Of a stretch of DNA of 64,000 nt, positions 23,673 to 37,514 are shown piece by piece (within the stretch, counting starts at the first letter, position 1; each line of letters opens with the position of its first letter). The DNA is taken from contig OY998185.1 of NCBI GenBank assembly GCA_963921935.1, positions 55,567,717 to 55,631,716 of the forward strand, in the 5' to 3' direction. A program made the position numbers and the translations under genes. Source of the DNA: Galeruca laticollis. Its lineage: Eukaryota; Arthropoda; Insecta; Coleoptera; Chrysomelidae. The notes under the pieces are model-generated. The model worked only from the letters and a program-made list of their open reading frames with translations, did no database searches and was not told the origin of the DNA.

Positions 23673-26135
23673 GTCACCTATCGATTTTAGATGAAATTTC
23701 ATCTAATCGAACATGTTTCGAGAGGATGATAAGCCGAAAATATATTTTTGGAGTATTGCGAAAAATGCTACATATTTGACGAAAAATGTTTTTCCTCTCA
23801 AAAAATACTGAAATTATGAGAATAAGGGTTCTTTGATACGACAAATCGACTGGTGTTGTCCATTTTCCGATAAGATAAATGTTTCAAATATTGGGTGAGC
23901 ATTTAAGTTAAAAGAAAACATGCCTTCATATAAAAAATAGTACAGACCAAAATAATGGAAGTATTCATTCAATTTTCTGAGAAAGTATCGTCAAAGGTCC
24001 AATCTATGATACAAAAAACTGGGAGTGCTCTAAAATGATGCGATTCAGAAGTAGAGTGCGTCAAACTTGGAGTATCCAATGAAGAGGGTAAAATCAAATA
24101 TCCATAGTTATTCAAAAATTGATAGAACTAGGGCATTAACAAAGTAACCTATCGATTTTAGGTGAAATTTCATCTAATCGAACATGTTTCGAGAGGATGA
24201 TAGGCCAAAAATATATTTTTGGAGTATTGCGAAAAATGCAATATTTTCCTTATAGTCCAGCTATATATTTGACGAAAAATGTTTTTCCTCTCAAAAAATA
24301 CTGAAATTATGAGAATAAGGGTTCTTTGATACGACAAATCGACTGGTGTTATCCATTTTTCGATAAGATAAATGTTTCAAATATTAGGAGAGCATTTAAG
24401 TTAAAAGAAAACATGCCTTCATATAAAAAATAGTACAGACCAAAATATTGGAAGTATTCATTCAATTTTCTGAGAAAGTATCGTCAAAGGTCGAATCTAT
24501 GATATAAAAAATCGGGAGTGCTCTAAAATGATGCGATTCAGAGGTAGAGTGCGTCAAACTTGGAGTATCCAATGAAGAGGTTAAAATCAAATATCCATAG
24601 TTATTCAAAATTTTTTAAAATTAGGGCATTAACAAAGTCACCTATCGATTTTAGATGAAATTTCATCTAATCGAACATGTTTCGAGAGGATGATAGGTCA
24701 AAAATATATTTTTGGAGAATTGCGAAAAATGCAATATTTTCCTTACTATAGTCCAGCCACATATTTGACGAAAAATGTTTTTCCTCTAAAATAATACTGA
24801 AATTATGAGAATAAGGGTTCTTTGATACGACAAATCGACTGGTGTTGTCCATTTTTCGATAAGGTGAATGTTTCAAATATTAGGAGAGCATTTAATTTAA
24901 AAGAAAACATGCCCTCATATAAAAAATGTTGCATACCAAAATAATGGAAGTATTCATTCAATTTTCTTAGAAAGTATCGTCAAAGGTCCAATCTATGATA
25001 TAAAAAATCGGGAGAACTCTAAAATGATGCGATTCAGAAGTAGAGTGCGTCAAACTTGGAGTATCCAATGAAGAGGGTAAAATCAAATATCCATAGATAT
25101 TCAAAAATTGATAGAATTAGGGCATTAACAAAGTCACCTATCGATTTTAGATGAAATTTCATCTAATCGAACATGTTTCGAGAGGATGATAGGCCAAAAA
25201 TATATTTTTGGAGTATTGCGAAAAATGCAATATATTCCTTACTATAGTCCAGCAACATATTTGACGAAAAATGTTTTTCCTCTAAAATAATACTGAAATT
25301 ATGAGAATAAGGGTTCTTTGATACGACAAATCGACTGGTGTTGTCCATTTTTCGATAAGGTGAATGTTTCAAATAATAGGAGAGCATTTAATTTAAAAGA
25401 AAACATGCCCTCATATAAAAAATGTTGCATACCAAAATAATGGAAGTATTCATTCAATTTTCTTAGAAAGTATCGTCAAAGGTCCAATCTATGATATAAA
25501 AAATCGGGAGAACTCTAAAATGATGCGATTCAGAAGTAGAGTGCGTCAAACTTGGAGTATCCAATGAAGAGGGTAAAATCAAATATCCATAGTTATTCAA
25601 AAATTGATAGAATTAGGGCATTAACAAAGTCACCTATCGATTTTAGATGAAATTTCATCTAATCGAACATGTTTCGAGAGGATGATAGGCCAAAAATATA
25701 TTATTGGAGTATTGCGAAAAATGCAATATTTTCCTTATTTACTTAAATAATAAGTCCAGCAACATATTTGACGAAAAATGTTTTTCCTCTCAAAAAATAC
25801 TGAAATTATGAGAATAAGGGTTCATTGATACGACAAATCGACTGGTGTTGTCCATTTTTCGATAAGATAAATGTTTCAAATATTAGGAGAGCATTCAAGT
25901 TTAAAGAAAACATGCCTTTATATAAAAAATAGTACAGACCAAAATAATGGAAGTATTCATTCAATTTTCTGAGAAAGTATCGTCAAAGGTCGAATCTATG
26001 ATATAAAAAATCGGGAGTGCTCTAAAATGATGCGATTCAGAATTAGAGTGCGTCAAACTTGGAGTATCCAATGGAGAGGTTAAAATCAAATATCCATAGT
26101 TATTCAAAAATTGATAAAATTAGGGCATTAACAAA
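23673..26135. repeat. Higher-order repeat copy 3 (2463 bp)
   Basis: Same order as copies 1 and 2. It is 3 bp shorter because its delta unit (24144-24636, 493 bp) reads TTTTCCTTATAGTCC. The eta unit has TTATTTACTTAAAT instead of TTATTTCCTTAAAT. It is followed by a beta-type unit (26136) and a gamma-headed 471-bp unit (26632). Confidence 0.86.
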
Positions 26136-27609
26136 GTCACCTATCGATTTTAGATGAAATTTCATCTACTCGAACATGTTTCGAGAAGATGATAGGTCAA
26201 AAATATATTTTTGGAGTATTGCGAAAAATGCAATATTTTCCTTACTATAGTCCAGCTACATATTTGACGAAAAATGTTTTTCCTCTCAAAAAATACTGAA
26301 ATTATGAGAATAAGGGTTCATTGATACGACAAATCGACTGGTGTTGTCCATTTTTCGATAAGATAAATGTTCCAAATATTAGGAGAGCATTTAAGTTAAA
26401 AGAAAACATGCTTTCATATAAAAAATAGTACAGACCAAAATAATGGAAGTATTCATTCAATTTTCTGAGAAAGTCTCGTCAAAGGTCCAATCTATGATAT
26501 AAAAAATCGGTAGTGCTCTAAAATGATGCGAATCAGAAGAAGAGTGCGTCAAACTTGGAGTATCCAATGAAGAGGGTAAAATCAAATATCCATAGTTATT
26601 CAAAAATTGATAGAATTAGGGCATTAACAAAGTCACCTATCGATTTTAGATGAAATTTCATCTAATCGAACATGTTTCGATAGGATGATAAGCCGAAAAT
26701 ATATTTTTGGAGTATTGCGAAAAATGCTACATATTTGACGAAAAATGTTTTTCCTCTCAAAAAATACTGAAATTATGAGAATAAGGGTTCTTTGATACGA
26801 CAAATCGACTGGTGTTATCCATTTTTCGATAAGATAAATGTTTCAAATATTAGGAGAGCATTTAAGTTAAAAGAAAACATGCCTTCATATAAAAAATAGT
26901 ACAGACCAAAATATTGGAAGTATTCATCCAATTTTCTGAGAAAGTATCGTTAAAGGTCGAATCTATGATATAAAAAATCGGGAGTGCTCTAAAATGATGC
27001 GATTCAGAGGTAGAGTGCGTCAAACTTGGAGTATCCAATGAAGAGGGTAAAATCAAATATCCATAGTTATTCAAACATTGATAGAATTAGGGCATTAACA
27101 AAGTCACCTATCGATTTTAGATGAAATTTCATCTAATCGAACATGTTTCGAGAGGATGATAGGCCAAAAATATATTATTGGAGTATTGCGAAAAATGCAA
27201 TATTTTCCTTATTTCCTTAAATAATAAGTCCAGCAACATATTTGACGAAAAATGTTTTTCCTCTAAAATAATACTGAAATTATGAGAATAAGGGTTCTTT
27301 GATACGACAAATCGACTGGTGTTGTCCATTTTTCGATAAGGTGAATGTTTCAAATATTAGGAGAGCATTTAATTTAAAAGAAAACATGCCCTCATATAAA
27401 AAATGTTGCATACCAAAATAATGGAAGTATTCATTCAATTTTCTTAGAAAGTATCGTCAAAGGTCCAATCTATGATATAAAAAATCGGGAGAACTCTAAA
27501 ATGATGCGATTCAGAAGTAGAGTGCGTCAAACTTGGAGTATCCAATGAAGAGGGTAAAATCAAATATCCATAGTTATTCAAACATTGATAGAATTAGGGC
27601 ATTAACAAA

Positions 27610-30083
27610 GTCACCTATCGATTTTAGATGAAATTTCATCTAATCGAACATGTTTCGAGAGGATGATAGGCCAAAAATATATTATTGGAGTATTGCGAAA
27701 AATGCAATATTTTCCTTATTTCCTTAAATAATAAGTCCAGCAACATATTTGACGAAAAATGTTTTTCCTCTCAAAAAATACTGAAATTATGAGAATAAGG
27801 GTTCATTGATACGACAAATCGACTGGTGTTGTCCATTTTTCGATAAGATAAATGTTTCAAATATTAGGAGAGCATTCAAGTTTAAAGAAAACATGCCTTT
27901 ATATAAAAAATAGTACAGACCAAAATAATTGAAGTATTCATTCAATTTTCTGAAAAAGTATCGTCAAAGGTCCAATCTATGATATAAAAAATCGGTAGTG
28001 CTCTAAAATGATGCGATTCAGAAGTAGAGTGCGTCAAACTTGGAGTATCCAATGAAGAGGGTAAAATCAAATATCCATAGTTATTCAAAAATTGATAGAA
28101 TTAGGGCATTAACAAAGTCACCTATCGATTTTAGATGGAATTTCATCTAATCGAACATATTTCGAGAGGATGATAGGCCAAAAATATATTTTTGGAGTAT
28201 TGCGAAAAATGCAATATTTTCCTTACAGCTACATATTTGACGAAAAATATTTTTCCTCTCAAAAAATACTGAAATTATGAGAATAAGGGTTCTTTGATAC
28301 GAAAAATCGACTGGTGTTGTCCATTTTTCGATAAGATAATTGTTTCGAATATTAGAAGAGCATTTAAGTTAAAAGAAAACATGCCTTCATATAAAAAATA
28401 GTACAGACCAACATAATGGAAGTATTCATTCAATTTTCTGAGAAAGTATCGTCAAAGGTCGAATCTATGATATAAAAAATCGGGAGTGCTCTAAAATGAT
28501 GCGATTCAGATGTAGAGTGCGTCAAACTTGGAGTATCCAATGAAGAGGGTAAAATCAAATATCCATATTTATTCAAAAATTGATAGAATTAGGGCATTAA
28601 CAAAGTCACCCATCGATTTTAGATGGAGTTTCATCTAATCGAACATGTTTCGAGAGAATGATAGGCCAAAAATATATTGTTGGAGTATTGCGAAAAATGC
28701 AATATATTCCTCACTATAGTCCAGCTACATATTTGACGAATCATGTTTTTCCTCTCAAAAAATACTGAAATTATGAGAATAAGGGTTCTTTGATACGACA
28801 AATCGACTGGTGTTGTCCATTTTTCGATAAGATAAATGTTTCAAATATTAGGAGAGCATATAAGTTAAAAGAAAACATGCCTTCATATCAAAAATAGTAC
28901 AGACCAAAATAATGGAAGTATTCATTCAATTTTCTGAGAAAGTATCGTCAAAGGTCCAGTCTATGATATAAAAAATCGGGAGTGCTCTAAAATGATGCGA
29001 TTCAGAAGTAGAGTGCGTCAAACTTGGAGTATCCAATGAAGAGGGTAAAATCAAATATCCATATTTATTCAAAAATTGATGGAATTAGGGCATTAACAAA
29101 GTCACCCATCAATTTTAGATGAAGTTTCATCTAATCGAACATTTTCCGAGAGGATGATAGGCCCAAAATATGTTTTTGGAGAATTGCGAAAAATGCAATA
29201 TTTTCCTTACTATAGTCCAGCTACATATTTGACGAAAAATGTTTTCCTCTAAAATAATACTGAAATTATGAGAATAAGGGTTCTTTGATACGACAAATCG
29301 ACTGGTGTCGTCCATTTTCCGATAAGATAAATGTTTCAAATATTGGGTGAGCATTTAAGTTAAAAGAAAACATGCCTTCATATAAAAAATAATACAGACC
29401 AAAATAATGGAAGTATCCATTCAATTTTCTGAGAAAGTATCGTCAAAGGTCCAATCTATGATATAAAAAACTGGGAGTGCTGTAAAATGATGCGATTCAG
29501 AAGTAGAGTGCGTCAAATTTGGAGTATCCAATGAAGAGGGTAAAATCGAATATCCATAGTTATTCAAAAATTGATAGAACTAGGGCATTAACAAAGTAAC
29601 CTATCGATTTTAGGTGAAATTTCATCTAATCGAACATGTTTCGAGAGGATGATAGGCCAAAAATATATTTTTGGAGTATTGCGAAAAATGCAATATATTC
29701 CTTCCAGCTACATATTTGACGAAAAATGTTTTTCCTCTCAAAAAATACTGAAATTATGAGAATGAGGGTTCTTTGATACGACAAACCGACTGGTGTTGTC
29801 CATTTTTCGATAAGATAAATGTTTCAAATATTAGGAGAGCATTTAAGTTAAAAGAAAACATGCCTTCATATCAAAAATAGTACAGACCAAAATAATGGAA
29901 GTATTCATTCAATTTTCTGAGAAAGTATCGTCAAAGGTCCAATCTATGATATGAAAAATCGGGAGTGCTCTAAAATGATGCGATTCAGAAGAAGAGTGCG
30001 TCAAATTTGGAGTATCCAATGAAGAGGGTAAAATCGAATATCCATAGTTATTCAAAAATTGATAGAACTAGGGCATTAACAAA
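27610..30083. repeat. 2474-bp block, copy 1
   Basis: Five units, 57-61. The two 488-bp units carry different 8-bp hotspot deletions: CCTTACAGCTAC in unit 58 and ATTCCTTCCAGC in unit 61. Unit 61 ends (about 30005-30083) with the tail seen at the end of unit 60 (TCAAATTTGG, AATCGAATATCC, GAACTAGGG) rather than the tail of its counterpart, unit 66. Confidence 0.9.
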
Positions 30084-32557
30084 GTAACCTATCGATTTTA
30101 GATGAAATTTCATCTAATCGAACATGTTTCGAGAGGATGATAGGCCAAAAATATATTATTGGAGTATTGCGAAAAATGCAATATTTTCCTTATTTCCTTA
30201 AATAATAAGTCCAGCAACATATTTGACGAAAAATGTTTTTCCTCTCAAAAAATACTGAAATTATGAGAATAAGGGTTCATTGATACGACAAATCGACTGG
30301 TGTTGTCCATTTTTCGATAAGATAAATGTTTCAAATATTAGGAGAGCATTCAAGTTTAAAGAAAACATGCCTTTATATAAAAAATAGTACAGACCAAAAT
30401 AATTGAAGTATTCATTCAATTTTCTGAAAAAGTATCGTCAAAGGTCCAATCTATGATATAAAAAATCGGTAGTGCTCTAAAATGATGCGATTCAGAAGTA
30501 GAGTGCGTCAAACTTGGAGTATCCAATGAAGAGGGTAAAATCAAATATCCATAGTTATTCAAAAATTGATAGAATTAGGGCATTAACAAAGTCACCTATC
30601 GATTTTAGATGGAATTTCATCTAATCGAACATATTTCGAGAGGATGATAGGCCAAAAATATATTTTTGGAGTATTGCGAAAAATGCAATATTTTCCTTAC
30701 AGCTACATATTTGACGAAAAATATTTTTCCTCTCAAAAAATACTGAAATTATGAGAATAAGGGTTCTTTGATACGAAAAATCGACTGGTGTTGTCCATTT
30801 TTCGATAAGATAATTGTTTCGAATATTAGAAGAGCATTTAAGTTAAAAGAAAACATGCCTTCATATAAAAAATAGTACAGACCAACATAATGGAAGTATT
30901 CATTCAATTTTCTGAGAAAGTATCGTCAAAGGTCGAATCTATGATATAAAAAATCGGGAGTGCTCTAAAATGATGCGATTCAGATGTAGAGTGCGTCAAA
31001 CTTGGAGTATCCAATGAAGAGGGTAAAATCAAATATCCATATTTATTCAAAAATTGATAGAATTAGGGCATTAACAAAGTCACCCATCGATTTTAGATGG
31101 AGTTTCATCTAATCGAACATGTTTCGAGAGAATGATAGGCCAAAAATATATTGTTGGAGTATTGCGAAAAATGCAATATATTCCTCACTATAGTCCAGCT
31201 ACATATTTGACGAATCATGTTTTTCCTCTCAAAAAATACTGAAATTATGAGAATAAGGGTTCTTTGATACGACAAATCGACTGGTGTTGTCCATTTTTCG
31301 ATAAGATAAATGTTTCAAATATTAGGAGAGCATATAAGTTAAAAGAAAACATGCCTTCATATCAAAAATAGTACAGACCAAAATAATGGAAGTATTCATT
31401 CAATTTTTTGAGAAAGTATCGTCAAAGGTCCAGTCTATGATATAAAAAATCGGGAGTGCTCTAAAATGATGCGATTCAGAAGTAGAGTGCGTCAAACTTG
31501 GAGTATCCAATGAAGAGGGTAAAATCAAATATCCATAGTTATTCAAAAATTGATAGAATTAGGGCATTAACAAAGTCACCTATCGATTTTAGATGAAGTT
31601 TCATCTAATCGAACATTTTCCGAGAGGATGATAGGCCCAAAATATGTTTTTGGAGAATTGCGAAAAATGCAATATTTTCCTTACTATAGTCCAGCTACAT
31701 ATTTGACGAAAAATGTTTTCCTCTAAAATAATACTGAAATTATGAGAATAAGGGTTCTTTGATACGACAAATCGACTGGTGTCGTCCATTTTCCGATAAG
31801 ATAAATGTTTCAAATATTGGGTGAGCATTTAAGTTAAAAGAAAACATGCCTTCATATAAAAAATAATACAGACCAAAATAATGGAAGTATCCATTCAATT
31901 TTCTGAGAAAGTATCGTCAAAGGTCCAATCTATGATATAAAAAACTGGGAGTGCTGTAAAATGATGCGATTCAGAAGTAGAGTGCGTCAAATTTGGAGTG
32001 TCCAATGAAGAGGGTAAAATCGAATATCCATAGTTATTCAAAAATTGATAGAACTAGGGCATTAACAAAGTAACCTATCGATTTTAGGTGAAATTTCATC
32101 TAATCGAACATGTTTCGAGAGGATGATAGGCCAAAAATATATTTTTGGAGTATTGCGAAAAATGCAATATATTCCTTCCAGCTACATATTTGACGAAAAA
32201 TGTTTTTCCTCTCAAAAAATACTGAAATTATGAGAATGAGGGTTCTTTGATACGACAAACCGACTGGTGTTGTCCATTTTTCGATAAGATAAATGTTTCA
32301 AATATTAGGAGAGCATTTAAGTTAAAAGAAAACATGCCTTCATATCAAAAATAGTACAGACCTTAATAATGGAAGTATTCATTCAATTTTCTGAGAAAGT
32401 ATCGTCAAAGGTCCAATCTATGATATGAAAAATCGGGAGTGCTCTAAAATGATGCGATTCAGAAGAAGAGTGCGTCAAACTTGGAGTATCGAATGAAGAG
32501 GTTAAAATCAAGTATCCATAGTTATACAAAAATTGATAGAATAAGGGCATTAACAAA
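30084..32557. repeat. 2474-bp block, copy 2
   Basis: Units 62-66. It begins GTAACC where copy 1 begins GTCACC, matching the recombined end of unit 61. Differences from copy 1 include TCAATTTTTTGAG, GAGTGTCCAATG and ACCTTAATAATGG. It ends with the tail GAAGAAGAG, GAGTATCGAATG, AATCAAGTATCC, which leads into domain V. Confidence 0.9.
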
Positions 32558-35500
32558 GTCACCTATCGATTTTAGATGGAATTTCATCTAATCGAACATG
32601 TTTCGAGAGGATGATAGGCCAAAAAAAATTTTTGGAGTATTGCGAAAAATACATTATATTCCTTACTATAGTCCAACTACATATTTAACGAAAAATGTTT
32701 TTCCTCTCAAAAAATACTGAAATTAAGAGAATACGGGTTCTTTGATATGACAAATCGACTGGTGTTGTCCATTTTTCGATAAGATGAATGTTTCAAATAT
32801 TAGGAGAGCATTTAATTTAAAAGAAAACATGCCCTCATATAAAAAATGTTGCATACCAAAATAATAGAAGTATTCATTCAATTTTTTTAGAAAGTATCAT
32901 CAAAGGTCCAATCTATGATATAAAAAATCGGGAGTGCTCTAAAATGATGCGATTCAGATGTAGAGTGCGTCAAACTTGGAGTATCCGATGAAGAGGGTAA
33001 AATCAAATATCCATATTTATTCAAAAATTGATAGAATCAGGGCATTAACAAAGTCACCCATCGATTTTAGATGGAGTTTCATCTAATCGAACATGTTTCG
33101 AGAGAATGATAGGACAAAAATATATTTTTGGAGTATTGCGAAAAATGCAATATATTCCTTACTATAGTCCAGCAACATATTTGACGAAAAATGTTTTTCC
33201 TCTCAAAAAATACTGAAATTATGAGAATAAGGGTTCATTGATACGACAAATCGACTGGTGTTGTCCATTTTTCGATAAGATAAATGTTTCAAATATTAGG
33301 AGAGCATTCAAGTTTAAAGAAAACATGCCTTTATATAAAAAATAGAACAGACCAAAATAATGGAAGTATTCATTCAATTTTCTGAAAAAGTATCGTCAAA
33401 GGTCCAATCTATGATATAAAAAATCGGGAGTGCTCTAAAATGATGCGATTCAGATGTAGAGTGCGTCAAACTTGGAGTATCCGATGAAGAGGGTAAAATC
33501 AAATATCCATATTTATTCAAAAATTGATAGAATTAGGGCATTAACAAAGTCACCCATCGATTTTAGATGGAGTTTCATCTAATCGAACATGTTTCGAGAG
33601 AATGATAGGCCAAAAATATATTTTTGGAGTATTGCGAAAAATGCAATATATTCCTTACTATAGTCCAGCAACATATTTGACGAAAAATGTTTTTCCTCTA
33701 AAATAATACTGAAATTATGAGAATAAGGGTTCTTTGATACGACAAATCGACTGGTGTTGTCCATTTTTCGATAAGGTGAATGTTTCAAATATTAGGAGAG
33801 CATTTAATTTAAAAGAAAACATGCCCTCATATAAAAAATGTTGCATACCAAAATAATGGAAGTATTCATTCAATTTTCTTAGAAAGTATCGTCAAAGGTC
33901 CAATCTATGATATAAAAAATCGGGAGAACTCTAAAATGATGCGATTCAGAAGTAGAGTGCGTCAAACTTGGAGTATCCAATGAAGAGGGTAAAATCAAAT
34001 ATCCATAGTTATTCAAAAATTGATAGAATTAGGGCATTAACAAAGTCACCTATCGATTTTAGATGAAATTTCATCTAATCGAACATGTTTCGAGAGGATG
34101 ATAGGCCAAAAATATATTATTGGAGTATTGCGAAAAATGCAATATTTTCCTTATTTCCTTAAATAATAAGTCCAGCAACATATTTGACGAAAAATGTTTT
34201 TCCTCTCAAAAAATACTGAAATTATGAGAATAAGGGTTCATTGATACGACAAATCGACTGGTGTTGTCCATTTTTCGATAAGATAAATGTTTCAAATATT
34301 AGGAGAGCATTCAAGTTTAAAGAAAACATGCCTTTATATAAAAAATAGTACAGACCAAAATAATGGAAGTATTCATTCAATTTTCTGAAAAAGTATCGTC
34401 AAAGGTCCAATCTATGATATAAAAAATCGGTAGTGCTCTAAAATGATGCGATTCAGAAGTAGAGTGCGTCAAACTTGGAGTATCCAATGAAGAGGGTAAA
34501 ATCAAATATCCATAGTTATTCAAAAATTGATAGAATTAGGGCATTAACAAAGTCACCTATCGATTTCAGATGGAATTTCATCTAATCGAACATATTTCGA
34601 GAGGATGATAGGCCAAAAATATATTTTTGGAGTATTGCGAAAAATGCAATATTTTCCTTACTATAGTCCAGCTACATATTTGACGAAAAATATTTTTCCT
34701 CTCAAAAAATACTGAAATTATGAGAATAAGGGTTCTTTGATACGAAAAATCGACTGGTGTTGTCCATTTTTCGATAAGATGGATGTCTCAATTATTAGGA
34801 GAGCATTTAATTTAAAAGAAAACATTCCCTCATATTAAAAATGTTGCATACCAAAATAATAAAAGTATTCATTCAATTTTCTTAGAAAGTATCGTCAAAG
34901 GTCCAATCTATGATATAAAAAATCGGGAGAGCTCTAAAATGATGCGATTCAGATGTAGAGTGCGTCAAACTTGGAGTATCCGAAGAAGAGGGTAAAATCA
35001 AATATCCATATTTATTCAAAAATTGATAGAATTAGGGCATTAACAAAGTCACCCATCGATTTTAGATGGATTTTCATCTAATCGAACATTTTCCGAGAGG
35101 ATGATAGGCCCAAAATATATTTTTGGAGAATTGCGAAAATTGCAATATTTTCCAGCTACATATTTGACGAAAAATGTTTTTCCTCTCAAAAAATACTGAA
35201 ATTATGAGAATAAGGGTTCTTTGATACGACAAATCGACTGGTGTTATCCATTTTAGGATAAGATAAATGTTTCAAATATTAGGAGAGCATTTAAGTTAAA
35301 AGAAAACATGCCTTCATACAAAAAATAGTACAGACCAAAATAATGGAAGTATTCATTCAATTTTCTGAGAAAATATCGTCAAAGGTCGAATCTATGATAT
35401 AAAAAATCGGGAGTGCTCTAAAATGATGCGATTCAGATGTAGAGTGCGTCAAACTTGGAGTATCCAATGAAGAGGGTAAAATCAAATATCCATATTTATT

Positions 35501-36027
35501 CAAAAATTGATAGAATTAGGGCAGTAACAAAGTCACCCATCGATTTTAGATGGAGTTTCATCTAATCGAACATGTTTCGAGAGAATGATAGGCCAAAAAT
35601 ATATTGTTGGAGTATTGCGAAAAATGCAATATATTCCTCACTATAGTCCAGCTACATATTTGACGAATCATGTTTTTCCTCTCAAAAAATACTGAAATTA
35701 TAAGAATGAGGGTTCTTTGATACGACAAATCGACTGGTGTTGTCCATTTTTCGATAAGATAAATGTTTCAAATATTAGGAGAGCATTTAAGTTAAAAGAA
35801 AACATGCCTTCATATCAAAAATAGTACAGACCAAAATAATGGAAGTATTCATTCAATTTCCTGAGAAAGTATCGTCAAAGGTCCAATCTATGATATGAAA
35901 AATCGGGAGTGCTCTAAAATGATGCGATTCAGAAGAAGAGTGCGTCAAACTTGGAGTATCGAATGAAGAGGTTAAAATCAAGTATCCATAGTTATACAAA
36001 AATTGATAGAATAAGGGCATTAACAAA

Positions 36028-37514
36028 GTCACCTATCGATTTTAGATGGAATTTCATCTAATCGAACATGTTTCGAGAGGATGATAGGCCAAAAAAAATT
36101 TTTGGAGTATTGCGAAAAATACATTATATTCCTTACTATAGTCCAGCTACATATTTAACGAAAAATGTTTTTCCTCTCAAAAAATACTGAAATTAAGAGA
36201 ATACGGGTTCTTTGATATGACAAATCGACTGGTGTTGTCCATTTTTCGATAAGATGAATGTTTCAAATATTAGGAGAGCATTTAATTTAAAAGAAAACAT
36301 GCCCTCAAATAAAAAATGTTGCATACCAAAATAATAGAAGTATTCATTCAATTTTCTTAGAAAGTATCATGAAAGGTCCAATCTATGATATATAAAATCG
36401 GGAGAGCTCTGAAATGATGCGATTCAGAAGTAGAGTGCGTCAAACTTGGAGTATCCAATGAAGAGGGTAAAATCAAATATCCATATTTATTCAAAAAATG
36501 ATAGAATTAGGGCATTAACAAAGTAACCCATCGATTTTAGATGGAGTTTCATCTAATCGAACATTTTCCGAGAGGATGATAGGCCCAAAATATATTTTTG
36601 GAGAATTGCGAAAAATGCAATATTTTCCTTACTATAGTCCAGCTACATATTTGACGAAAAATGTTTTTCCTCTCAAAAAATACTGAAATTATGAGAATAA
36701 GGGTTCTTTGATACTACAAATCGACTGGTGTTGTCCATTTTCCGATAAGATAAATGTTTCAAATATTGGGTGAGCATTTAAGTTAAAAGAAAACATGCCT
36801 TCATATAAAAAATAGTACAGACCAAAATAATGGAAGTATTCATTCAATTTTCTGAGAAAGTATCGTCAAAGGTCGAATCTATGATATAAAAAATCGGGAG
36901 TGCTCTAAAATGATGCGATTCAGAATTAGAGTGCGTCAAACTTGGAGTATCCAATGGAGAGGTTAAAATCAAATATCCATAGTTATTCAAAAATTGATAA
37001 AATTAGGGCATTAACAAAGTCACCTATCGATTTTAGATGAAATTTCATCTAATCGAACATGTTTCGAGAAGATGATAGGTCAAAAATATATTTTTGGAGT
37101 ATTGCGAAAAATGCAATATTTTCCTTACTATAGTCCAGCTACATATTTGACGAAAAATGTTTTTCCTCTCAAAAAATACTGAAATTATGAGAATAAGGGT
37201 TCATTGATACGACAAATCGACTGGTGTTGTCCATTTTTCGATAAGATAAATGTTCCAAATATTAGGAGAGCATTTAAGTTAAAAGAAAACATGCTTTCAT
37301 ATAAAAAATAGTACAGACCAAAATAATGGAAGTATTCATTCAATTTTCTGAGAAAGTCTCGTCAAAGGTCCAATCTATGATATAAAATATCGGTAGTGCT
37401 CTAAAATGATGCGAATCAGAAGTAGAGTGCGTCAAACTTGGAGTATCCAATGAAGAGGGTAAAATCAAATATCCATAGTTATTCAAAAATTGATAGAATT
37501 AGGGCATTAACAAA
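36028..37514. repeat. Units 74-76, related to 12895-13886 and 16788-17779
   Basis: Unit 74 shares TTAAGAGAATACGGG, GATATGAC and the AAAAAATGAT tail with unit 27. Its rare GGCCAAAAAAAATT and ATACATTATATT are shared with unit 67 (32558-33052). Unit 75 starts like unit 28, then carries GATACTACAAATCG, which I saw elsewhere only in unit 35 (16788). Unit 76 is a beta unit, as is the unit after 35. The segment thus joins two lineages. Confidence 0.8.

Larger units (their letters stand above)
18251..27609. repeat. Domain III: 2466-bp higher-order repeat region, units 38-56
   Basis: Unit starts: 18251, 18747, 19243, 19739, 20246, 20717, 21213, 21709, 22205, 22712, 23177, 23673, 24144, 24637, 25133, 25629, 26136, 26632, 27103. 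Lengths cycle 496, 496, 496, 507, 471. Delta has GTTATCC, CAGAGGTAG and AAATTTTTTAAAATT. Epsilon has GTCCAGCCAC and GGAGAATTGCG. Zeta has TATATTCC, CAGCAAC and GGGAGAACTC. Eta has the 11-bp hotspot insertion. Epsilon and zeta share CTCTAAAATAATACTG. Confidence 0.88.
27610..32557. repeat. Domain IV: tandem duplication of a 2474-bp five-unit block
   Basis: Unit starts: 27610, 28117, 28605, 29101, 29596, then 30084, 30591, 31079, 31575, 32070. The unit lengths 507, 488, 496, 495, 488 repeat exactly. Shared rare markers include ACCAACATAATGG, GACGAATCATG, AGCATATAAG, GGTGTCGTCC, CAAACCGACTGG and AATGAGGGTTC. Copies differ at scattered sites and near unit joints. Confidence 0.92.

Noticed and set aside
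27610..32557. Pure assembly artefact as the explanation for the duplicated blocks
   Set aside because: Copies differ at scattered sites and at their joints, which is unlike simple assembler duplication. It cannot be fully excluded without reads, so it stays a caution.
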